A stretch of DNA of 5,074 nt. It comes from an uncultured Verrucomicrobiota bacterium. Lineage in GTDB: Bacteria; Verrucomicrobiota; Verrucomicrobiia; Chthoniobacterales; SZAS-18. The position numbers and the translations under genes were made by a program. The stretch covers positions 3,681-8,754 of the forward strand of contig CALMVM010000056.1 in NCBI GenBank assembly GCA_937873255.1. The letters run 5' to 3'. Of this stretch, positions 1 to 5,074 are shown piece by piece. The number at the start of each line of letters is the position of its first letter. Position 1 is the first letter of the stretch. The notes beneath the pieces were generated by a model. It made no database searches. It was not told the DNA's origin and saw only the letters and a list, made by a program, of their open reading frames with translations.

Positions 1-1497
1 CCTGCCGTCGCACGTTCCCCGCTCGTCCTGGCCATCGACATCGGCACCTCGTCGGTGCGCACGGCGTTGTTCGACGAGGGAGCACGGCGGTTGCGTGGAA
101 CGCTGACGCAACGCGAGCATACCGTCAGCCACTCGGCGGATGGGGCGGCCGAGTTCGGTATGGAAGTGATCGAGCGGGGGTTGGAGGAATGCCTCGTGGC
201 GACGCTCGCCCACGTGGGGGGGCGGCCGATTGTGACGGTCGGCGTCTCGTGTTTCTGGCACAGCCTCCTGGGGACGGACGCGCGGGGCAGGGCAGCCACG
301 CCAATCTATACGTGGGCGGATTCCCGCTGCCATTCGGATGCGGCCCGGCTGCGCGCGGAGATGTCCGAAAAGGCTTATCACGCGACGACGGGATGCATGT
401 TGCGGGCGTCGTTCTGGCCAGCAAAGCTCCGCTGGCTCGCGCGCACGAATGCCCGGCTTTGTCGGCGGGTGGACCGTTGGCATTCTCCGGCCGACTGGCT
501 GCGGGGGCGCTACTGCGACTACGGAGCGCAGACGACCGCGCCGGGGATGGCAACCGGCACCGGGTTGTTCAATCCGCGAACGATTGGCTGGGAGGATGCG
601 CTGCTGGAAACCTTCGGCCTGCGCCGGGAGCAACTCGCGGTCGTCGACGAGGCGGCTGCGCGATTAAATCCGCGCGCCGCCCGACGATTCCCCGCGCTGG
701 CCGACGCTCTCTGGTGGCCGGCCATCGGCGACGGGGCCGCGAGCAACCTCGGCTCCGGCGCGACACGGCCCGGCCGGGCGGCGATCAACGTCGGCACCAG
801 CGCGGCTTTCCGCGTGATGAACGAGGGCAAGATGGCGCGCGCTCCATTCGGTCTGTTTTGCTATCGGGTCGATGAACGACGCTTCGTGGTCGGCGGGGCG
901 GTCAGCAACGCGGGCAACCTGCGGGCGTGGTGCCGCCGGGAACTGAACCTGCCCGCAGACGACGCCGCCCTCGACCGCGCGCTCGCGGCGAGGCCAGGGC
1001 CGGTCAGCCGTCTCGTCACGCTGCCGTTCTGGTCGGCGGAACGCGCGCCGACGTGGCGCGACGACCTCGGCGGCGTATTGCAAGGGTTCTCCCAAGACAC
1101 CACCGCGCTCGACGTGCTCCAGGCGACGACGGAGGCCGTGTACCATCGGTTGGCGCTGATCGCCGACCTGAGCCTCGCCGGGGCCGGGCGCACGGAGATC
1201 ATCGTCTCGGGTGGCATCCTGAAATCCGCGAGCCTGCTGCAACGGCTGGCCGACGTGCTGGGCCGGCCTGTTCGCCCGAGCCTGGAACCGGAAGCTTCGC
1301 TCCGGGGAGCGGCCGTCCACGCGCTGGAAAAAATGGGGATCGATCCCGAATCGCTCTCCGACATTCGGCATCTGGCCGGGCCGGCCTTGCGGCCCCGTCC
1401 GAAGTTCGCCGCGCTCTATCGGCGTGAGCGGGAACGGCAGCAGCGGCTCGAAGCCGCCATCGGCGGCGCAACGGGTTCAACAAAATCGCACAAATAA
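1..1497 (+). CDS. FGGY-family carbohydrate kinase, gluconokinase-like (5' end outside window)
   Basis: This protein probably phosphorylates a sugar or sugar acid with ATP in the cytoplasm. The frame is open from base 1 and already carries the N-terminal phosphate-binding motif LAIDIGTSSVR (residues 10-20, counting the first codon as 1), so the start lies only a few codons upstream. The GTG at 55 is inside this motif and is not the true start. The middle has HSLLGTDARG followed by TWADSR, as in gluconokinases. IGDGAASNLGSG holds the expected catalytic Asp (residue 244), followed by the adenosine-side motif INVGTSAAFRV. The second FGGY signature region, SGGILKSASLLQRLADVLG, then EASLRGAA, lies near the C-terminus. 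The 498 visible codons match the usual family length of about 490-510, so it looks intact. The gluconokinase label rests on remembered motif similarity; the true substrate could be another polyol or sugar acid. The next gene starts 41 bases downstream. Confidence 0.9.
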   Translation, partial: PAVARSPLVLAIDIGTSSVRTALFDEGARRLRGTLTQREHTVSHSADGAAEFGMEVIERGLEECLVATLAHVGGRPIVTVGVSCFWHSLLGTDARGRAATPIYTWADSRCHSDAARLRAEMSEKAYHATTGCMLRASFWPAKLRWLARTNARLCRRVDRWHSPADWLRGRYCDYGAQTTAPGMATGTGLFNPRTIGWEDALLETFGLRREQLAVVDEAAARLNPRAARRFPALADALWWPAIGDGAASNLGSGATRPGRAAINVGTSAAFRVMNEGKMARAPFGLFCYRVDERRFVVGGAVSNAGNLRAWCRRELNLPADDAALDRALAARPGPVSRLVTLPFWSAERAPTWRDDLGGVLQGFSQDTTALDVLQATTEAVYHRLALIADLSLAGAGRTEIIVSGGILKSASLLQRLADVLGRPVRPSLEPEASLRGAAVHALEKMGIDPESLSDIRHLAGPALRPRPKFAALYRRERERQQRLEAAIGGATGSTKSHK

Positions 1498-1538
1498 TGG
1501 CGTGCAACGCTCATCGCCGCTGTTAGCGTCAATGTCCG

Positions 1539-2285
1539 ATGAACTTGCGACGCCATCGCGCGAGGGGCGTGGACGCCTTCACGCTGATCGAACTCCTCGT
1601 GGTCATCAGCATCATCGCCATCCTGGCCGCCATCATCCTGCCGATCTTCGGTCGGACCAAGCAGCAGGCCGACATCATCAAGACGATGAGCAACATGAAG
1701 CAGTTCGGCACCGCCATCCTCGCGTACGCCGGTGACAACAACTACCAGCTGCCCAACCGGCCGGCGGACCCGGTCGGCGGGGGTGCCAATCCGGTGAAAT
1801 GGCCCGCGTTGCTCAAATCCTACCTCCAAACCGAGGCCGTCTATACGTCGCCGATCCCCGATGTGGGCGGCAAAAGCTACAAGGTCGTTCCGCCTAACAG
1901 CGTTTACAGCGACGATCACAACTATTCGAGTTACATCTACAACGGCATGAACGACCGGGGAACATGGGCTGATCACGACGTGGTCGTCCGGCTCAACACG
2001 ATTGACCAGCCGACGCAGACGATCCTCTTCGGCATCGAACTGCCGGGGATAGGGCAATTCTACATGGATTTTAGCGAAGGCGGCGGGAACAATAACGACG
2101 TGCTCAACAAGAAGGCGTTTTCGAGCGGCAGTGTCTACGTGTTCTGCGACGGCTCGTCCCGGCTGCTGGCAAACACGACGGACGCTTCGGTCAACCTGCT
2201 CAAGCCGCCGAACTCCGGGATCTATACCGACTGGCTGTGGTTGACCGACAAGTCGCAGACCGGCATCATCCAGCAGGGGCACTGA
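1539..2285 (+). CDS. Prepilin-like protein with type IV pilin/pseudopilin N-terminal methylation domain
   Basis: This 248-residue protein belongs to the very large group of pseudopilin-like proteins common in Verrucomicrobiota and Planctomycetota. A short basic leader (MNLRRHRARGVDA) is followed by FTLIELLVVISIIAILAAII, the hydrophobic helix that anchors prepilins. Prepilin peptidase would cut after Ala13, leaving Phe14 as the methylated first residue and Glu18 as the conserved Glu at +5. The -1 residue is Ala instead of the classical Gly, as is frequent in this phylum. The C-terminal part is soluble and Asn/Gly/Tyr-rich. Near its end, VYVFCDGSSRLL resembles the terminal DG motif of the H-X9-DG class, but a Phe sits where the His would be. 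No secretion or pilus assembly genes are nearby, so it is an orphan of unknown role, probably exported to the cell surface or periplasm. No Shine-Dalgarno precedes the ATG; the start is chosen because the leader length fits. Confidence 0.9.
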   Translation: MNLRRHRARGVDAFTLIELLVVISIIAILAAIILPIFGRTKQQADIIKTMSNMKQFGTAILAYAGDNNYQLPNRPADPVGGGANPVKWPALLKSYLQTEAVYTSPIPDVGGKSYKVVPPNSVYSDDHNYSSYIYNGMNDRGTWADHDVVVRLNTIDQPTQTILFGIELPGIGQFYMDFSEGGGNNNDVLNKKAFSSGSVYVFCDGSSRLLANTTDASVNLLKPPNSGIYTDWLWLTDKSQTGIIQQGH

Positions 2286-2313
2286 CCGGCGGGCGGCGAG
2301 CGCCTCGACGGCC

Positions 2314-2796
2314 ATGTTCGAATTCATCGCACCGACGCGCCTCGGGGTCATTTCCGACACGCACGGTCTGCTCCGCAAGGAAGCGGTCGAGGCGTTGCGA
2401 GGATGCGACGGGATCATCCACGCGGGCGACGTGGGGAAGGAAACGATCCTCGGACAACTCGCCACCCTCGCGCCGGTGGTGGCGGTGCGCGGCAACGTGG
2501 ACCGCGGAGAATGGGCGGAGCGCCTGCCGACGACGGAAACGTTCTCCGCCGGACCGGCGCTGATCCACGTCCTGCACGACGTTCACGACCTCGATCTGAA
2601 CCCGCGCGCGGCGTCGATCCGGGTGGTGATCAGCGGACATTCGCACCAACCGTCGATCCGTGAGGACGACGGCGTGCTGTATCTCAACCCGGGCAGCGCC
2701 GGGCCGCGCCGCTTCAAATTGCCGGTGAGCGTGGCATTCCTGGAAATCGATGCCGCCGGCCAGGTCGCGGCGCGGTTGGTCGAACTCGCGGTGTGA
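2314..2796 (+). CDS. Calcineurin-like metallophosphoesterase, YfcE/MJ0936 family
   Basis: This is a small single-domain phosphodiesterase of 160 residues, normal for the family, and probably cytoplasmic because no signal peptide is visible. The two-metal site is complete in sequence: SDTHG supplies Asp15 and His17, HAGDVG supplies Asp39, RGNVD supplies Asn61, VLHD supplies His88, and GHSHQP supplies His109 and His111. The family closing motif NPGSAGPRRF follows at residues 125-134. Related enzymes hydrolyse phosphodiesters such as bis-pNPP or cyclic nucleotides in vitro, but the natural substrate is generally unknown and cannot be read from the sequence. The ATG lies 28 bases after the pilin stop with no clear ribosome-binding site; starting here puts the conserved strand (RLGVISDTHG) near residue 10, as expected. 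It is the last gene of the + strand group and converges with the dehydrogenase gene, with only 20 bases between the two stop codons. Confidence 0.93.
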   Translation: MFEFIAPTRLGVISDTHGLLRKEAVEALRGCDGIIHAGDVGKETILGQLATLAPVVAVRGNVDRGEWAERLPTTETFSAGPALIHVLHDVHDLDLNPRAASIRVVISGHSHQPSIREDDGVLYLNPGSAGPRRFKLPVSVAFLEIDAAGQVAARLVELAV

Positions 2797-2802
2797 ATTT
2801 CG

Positions 2803-2815
2803 CGGCGTCGCGCCG
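2803..2815. terminator. Short GC hairpin between convergent stop codons
   Basis: CGGCG, loop TCG, CGCCG lies within the 20-base gap between the phosphoesterase stop (2794-2796) and the dehydrogenase stop (2817-2819). Its position suits a bidirectional transcription end. The stem is only 5 bp and no T-run follows on either strand, so an intrinsic terminator is not established. Confidence 0.25.
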
Positions 2816-2816
2816 G

Positions 2817-3861
2817 TCACCCGAGACTGCCGGCTTGCAAGCCGGGCGGGAAGGCCGCCGGCCGCTGCATGCTGCTGGCGACGTTGACGTGGCTGCCGCG
2901 CTCCGAGGCTTCGTGGAAAGCGATCATCAAGTCTATCACGTGGGCCGCCATGTCCCCGCTGGCCCGGTGCGGACGGTTGCCGCAGATCGCCGCCGCCATG
3001 TCAGCCACGCCGATGCCCCGGACGTTTTCATCGTAAGGGAAGGCGAGGGGCTGTTCGACGTACTCCTTTTCGCCGGCCCGGCGCAGTTTCACGGCACCTC
3101 CGAACGTATTGGGATCGGGCACGGCGAGGCTCCCTTCGGAACCGTAGATTTCGATGGAGAAGAGCGACCCGCCGTGCACGTCGAAGCTGGTGGTCAGCGT
3201 GCCGACCGCGCCCCCGGCGAAATCCATGATGCCCGCGATGTGCGTGGCGGTGTTGACCTTGATCTTCTGGCCGAGCTTCGCCTGACGGCCCGAGCAGGCT
3301 CGTCATGGCGGTCAGGTAATACGGCCCCATGTCGAACATCGGGCCCGCGCCGGGCTGGTAAAAAAACTCGGGGTCCGGGTGCCAACCTTCCGGCCCCCGG
3401 CTGAGCATCCAACCCGCCGCGCCGACCGGTTCGCCGATGTGGCCGTCGTCGATCAACTTGCGGCAGGTTTGCAAGCCGGCACCCAGGAAAGTATCGGGCG
3501 CGCAACCCACGCGCAGGCCTTTCGATTTGGCCAGCGCGAGTAGGGCGGTGGCGTCCTCGCGGTTGGTGGCAAGCGGCTTTTCGCTGTAGACGTGCTTGCC
3601 TGATTCCAAGACGCGCCGGGAGACAGCGGCGTGGACGGCGGGAATCGTCAGGTTGATGGCGATTTCCACCTCGGGGTCGGCGAGGAGATCGTCCACGGTC
3701 AGGGCCTTGGCGATGCCGTGTTCGGCCGCCTTGGCGCGGGCACGCTCCAGGTCGATGTCCGCGCAGGCGACGACTTCGATGTTCGGGAATTTCGACGGGG
3801 CCTCGCAATAAATCTTGCTGATGTTGCCGCAGCCGATGATGCCAATTTTGATTCGGTCCAT
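2817..3861 (-). pseudogene. Gfo/Idh/MocA-family oxidoreductase, broken by an internal deletion/frameshift
   Basis: The parent family is NAD(P)-dependent sugar or polyol dehydrogenases. The N-terminal piece (start ATG at 3861) has the Rossmann motif GIIGCGN (residues 7-13), the catalytic-lysine motif SEKP (Lys95) and the family stretch GAGPMFDMGPYYLTAM ending in LLGP at residue 192. The frame then goes wrong: the same frame runs as Arg/His-rich nonsense to a stop at 3028. The correct continuation, GQKIKVNTATHIAGIMDF and on to the natural C-terminus, is in another - strand frame ending at 2817. Only 13 bases separate LLGP from GQKI, whereas I expect about 24 residues there (a VRRV...FPERTITS-like segment), so about 20 codons are missing as well as the frame. 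The total, about 343 codons, falls short of the usual 360-370 by the same amount. An upstream in-frame ATG at 3927 lies inside thuA and is not used here. thuA ends 25 bases upstream. Gene decay and assembly error both fit. Confidence 0.85.
2830..2845. repeat. Perfect 16-bp palindrome near convergent gene ends
   Basis: CCGGCTTGCAAGCCGG equals its own reverse complement and can fold with a 6-bp stem and TGCA loop. It lies 11 bases inside the 3' end of the broken dehydrogenase gene, where it encodes most of GLQAG, and 34 bases past the phosphoesterase stop. It could help end + strand transcription, or it may be a coincidence of coding. Confidence 0.4.
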
Positions 3862-3886
3862 GATCTCGGAAGGGGGAAGGAAAGAG

Positions 3887-4192
3887 TTAGCGCGCGGCCC
3901 ACAGCATGCCGCGACGGGTGGATTCAAAGGCTTCGGGTACGTCGAAGTCGCTGGCGACGTGCCCGAGCGACGAATAATCGAGTTGTTCGTGGCTGATCGC
4001 GTCCATCGTCCGACAGGGCACCATCAAAGACAGAGCTGCCATCCGGCCGGCATCGAGGTAAGCGTCGAGCGTGTCGGCGATGTCCACCTCGAATCCCGCC
4101 TCGCGCAACGCCGGCGCGAACCGTTCGACGCATTGCTGGGGTTCATGGCCGCTCCATCTCCCCCAGACCATCAATGCGCGTCTTGTCGTCAT
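3887..4192 (-). CDS. ThuA-domain protein lacking its central region (in-frame internal deletion)
   Basis: ThuA-like proteins have a class I glutamine-amidotransferase-like fold and are linked to trehalose and other sugar utilisation. Residues 1-70 match the family N-terminus (RRALMVWGRWSGHEPQQ, then a DTLDAYLD stretch and RTMDAISHEQ). The next residue jumps to the family C-terminus, LDYSSLGHVASDFDVPEAF, then RRGMLWAAR. Full-length members are about 210-240 residues; this one has 101. About 130 residues are absent, including the part with the GlaGxHGG-type turn and the GGQWVxHPG-type motif. The junction lies near 3982/3983 and keeps the frame open. The ATG at 4192 is preferred because it directly precedes the first conserved strand; an in-frame start at 4261 adds 23 unconserved residues. 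The protein is almost certainly non-functional as a ThuA enzyme if the sequence is right. It sits just upstream of the Gfo/Idh/MocA gene, its usual partner, which is also damaged. Confidence 0.8.
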   Translation of the reverse strand: MTTRRALMVWGRWSGHEPQQCVERFAPALREAGFEVDIADTLDAYLDAGRMAALSLMVPCRTMDAISHEQLDYSSLGHVASDFDVPEAFESTRRGMLWAAR

Positions 4193-4210
4193 CGTTGAAA
4201 AATCGCCGGT

Positions 4211-4222
4211 CCCCGCACGGGG
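4211..4222. other. Small hairpin in the yraN-thuA intergenic region
   Basis: CCCCGCACGGGG can pair CCCC with GGGG around a 4-base loop. It sits in the 111-base gap between yraN and thuA, about 18 bases upstream of the thuA ATG on the - strand, and is followed there by a TTTTT run (4206-4202). It may be a weak terminator after yraN or a leader structure, but the T-run starts 4 bases past the stem. Nothing else is recognised in this gap. Confidence 0.25.
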
Positions 4223-4303
4223 CGGAGTCCAACACATGGCGAATCCCCGGTCGGGACGCAACCTCTTTGTCCGTGATTCGCGTCGAACTCCGGTCGCTCC
4301 GCC

Positions 4304-4690
4304 TCAACGGTAGTATCCGTCGGGCAGCCCGAAGGCGTTGTCGATCAAAGTAAAACCGGGCGGTTTGCCGGGCTCCATGACCACCTCGACGATGTCGAAG
4401 CGAATCGGTGTTTCCGGGCGGTGCAGCATCCGCAGCCAAGCCAGCGCACCCTGGATGATCAGCCGTTCCTTGTCGGGATCGACCGCGTCGGACGGGCGGC
4501 CGAACGCCAGGCTGGAACGGGTCTTCACTTCCACGAAAACCAGCGTCGGTCCGTGGCGGCAGACCAAGTCGATCTCACCCTTGCGGTTGCGCGGGCGAAA
4601 CCTCCGGTAGAGCACCTTGTAGCCCGAGCGCCGCAGAAACCTCGCCGCTTCCTTTTCGCCGAGCCAACCCAAGCGATGCCGCGGATCCAT
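4304..4690 (-). CDS. yraN: YraN/UPF0102 family putative endonuclease
   Basis: This is a YraN-family protein of 128 residues, close to the usual 115-130. It has a restriction-endonuclease-like PD-(D/E)XK core and is predicted to act on nucleic acid in the cytoplasm; its biological role is poorly defined. From the chosen ATG the order is GWLGEKEAARFLRRSGYKVL (Glu12 region), then KGEIDLV with Asp41, then FVEVKTRSS with Glu54 and Lys56, giving the expected D-(E)VK metal-site arrangement. A FDIVEV strand and a short tail ending GYYR close the domain. In-frame alternatives upstream are ATG at 4759 and TTG at 4777, but these run back into codons for the conserved RNase HII C-terminus; 4690 gives the normal family length. 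The gene overlaps the rnhB reading frame by 116 bases, and the rnhB-yraN neighbourhood is common in bacteria. No Shine-Dalgarno is visible. Confidence 0.9.
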   Translation of the reverse strand: MDPRHRLGWLGEKEAARFLRRSGYKVLYRRFRPRNRKGEIDLVCRHGPTLVFVEVKTRSSLAFGRPSDAVDPDKERLIIQGALAWLRMLHRPETPIRFDIVEVVMEPGKPPGFTLIDNAFGLPDGYYR

Positions 4691-5074
4691 GGGCCGCGAA
4701 GGCCAGAAGCGGCTGCGCCACCGGCCGAAACGAGTAACGATGGATCGGACAAGGGCCATCGCGGGCCAGGATAGCAAGGTGCTGGCTGGTCGGATAGCCC
4801 TTATGGCGCGAAAAACCGTAGGCCGGGAACTGCGCGTCGAATTCCTCCATCATCCGGTCGCGCGTGACCTTGGCGATGACGCTGGCGGCGGCGATGCTCA
4901 GGCTGATCGCGTCGCCTTCGACCAATGCCGTGTGCGCGATGGGGAAGGGATGCACGGGCAACCCGTCGATCAACACGTGGTCTGGCCGCCTGTCGAGCGC
5001 GAGCACCGCGCGGCGCATCGCCTCGTGGGTGGCGCGCAGAATGTTGAGCCGGTCCACGTCGCGCGCGTCGAGCG
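4575..5074 (-). CDS. rnhB: Ribonuclease HII, C-terminal two-thirds (5' end outside window)
   Basis: RNase HII cuts the RNA strand of RNA-DNA hybrids, notably at single ribonucleotides embedded in DNA, in the cytoplasm with Mg2+ or Mn2+. The frame is open to the window edge. The segment DRLNILRATHEAM is an internal family motif, so the GTG at 5057 is not the start, and the N-terminal DEAGRG motif with the first Asp-Glu pair is off the edge. Visible are VLIDG (third acidic residue, codon at 4965-4967), VEGD 18 residues later (fourth acidic residue), SIAAASVIAKVTRDRMM, YGFSRHKGYPT and GPCPIHRYSF. These make the visible catalytic half complete. After HRYSF the frame continues about 50 more residues, Ala/Gly/Arg-rich and unlike the family, overlapping yraN. 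This tail is probably non-conserved read-through, perhaps after loss of the original stop. Confidence 0.92.
   Translation of the reverse strand, partial: LDARDVDRLNILRATHEAMRRAVLALDRRPDHVLIDGLPVHPFPIAHTALVEGDAISLSIAAASVIAKVTRDRMMEEFDAQFPAYGFSRHKGYPTSQHLAILARDGPCPIHRYSFRPVAQPLLAFAAHGSAASLGLARRKGSGEVSAALGLQGALPEVSPAQPQG

Noticed and set aside
1493..1498. AATAAT as a possible -10 element for the prepilin gene
   Set aside because: The nearest -35-like TTCAAC is only 11 bases upstream and nothing suitable lies at 16-18 bases, so a promoter cannot be supported.
1507..1529. Inverted repeat ACGCT...AGCGT between kinase and pilin
   Set aside because: A 5-bp stem with a 13-base loop and no T-run is too weak to call a terminator.
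1199..2820. Long open frames on the - strand opposite the kinase, pilin and phosphoesterase (for example 1416-2495 and 2266-2820)
   Set aside because: Their translations are Arg/Ala/Val-rich with no family motifs, and they are shadows of well-supported + strand genes in GC-rich DNA.
2793..3404. A + strand 203-codon open frame after the phosphoesterase
   Set aside because: It runs antisense to the clearly recognisable dehydrogenase sequence and has no motif of its own.
3469..3480. TTGCAAGCCGGC shared with the palindrome near 2835-2845
   Set aside because: It is one half only and encodes conserved GAGLQT residues of the dehydrogenase, so it is best explained as coincidence.
4691..4777. Longer yraN product starting at TTG 4777 or ATG 4759
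   Set aside because: This extension lies within the conserved RNase HII coding region and would exceed the usual YraN length.

Overview
This 5,074-base GC-rich window looks like ordinary chromosome from a PVC-group bacterium, most likely Verrucomicrobiota. The clues are an orphan prepilin-like protein with the Ala-Phe-Thr-Leu-Ile-Glu cleavage site, a ThuA gene paired with a Gfo/Idh/MocA dehydrogenase, and the absence of a clear Shine-Dalgarno sequence before any visible start. The phylum call is inferred from family resemblance; no 16S or marker gene is present.

The left half is on the + strand. It has an FGGY sugar kinase of gluconokinase type missing only its first few codons (1-1497), a prepilin-like protein (1539-2285) and a YfcE/MJ0936-type metallophosphoesterase (2314-2796). 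The gaps are only 41 and 28 bases, so the three may be co-transcribed, although they share no obvious pathway.

The right half is on the - strand and converges on the phosphoesterase. Reading from the right edge it has rnhB (RNase HII, N-terminus outside the window), a YraN/UPF0102 gene overlapping the rnhB 3' end, a ThuA-domain gene and a Gfo/Idh/MocA dehydrogenase gene. rnhB and yraN are a commonly seen housekeeping pair. thuA-gfo is a typical carbohydrate-catabolism pair of this phylum.

The most notable feature is damage to the thuA-gfo pair. The dehydrogenase is split between two frames, with about 20 expected codons missing at the break near 3273-3288. ThuA joins its N-terminal third directly to its last 30 residues, in frame, near 3982/3983, so roughly 130 central residues are missing. 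The kinase, phosphoesterase, YraN and visible part of RNase HII keep their key residues. This is either gene decay of a two-gene sugar unit or an assembly fault. I see no mobile element, CRISPR array, tRNA or rRNA, and no convincing new defence or biosynthetic system. No stretch over 300 bases lacks a gene.
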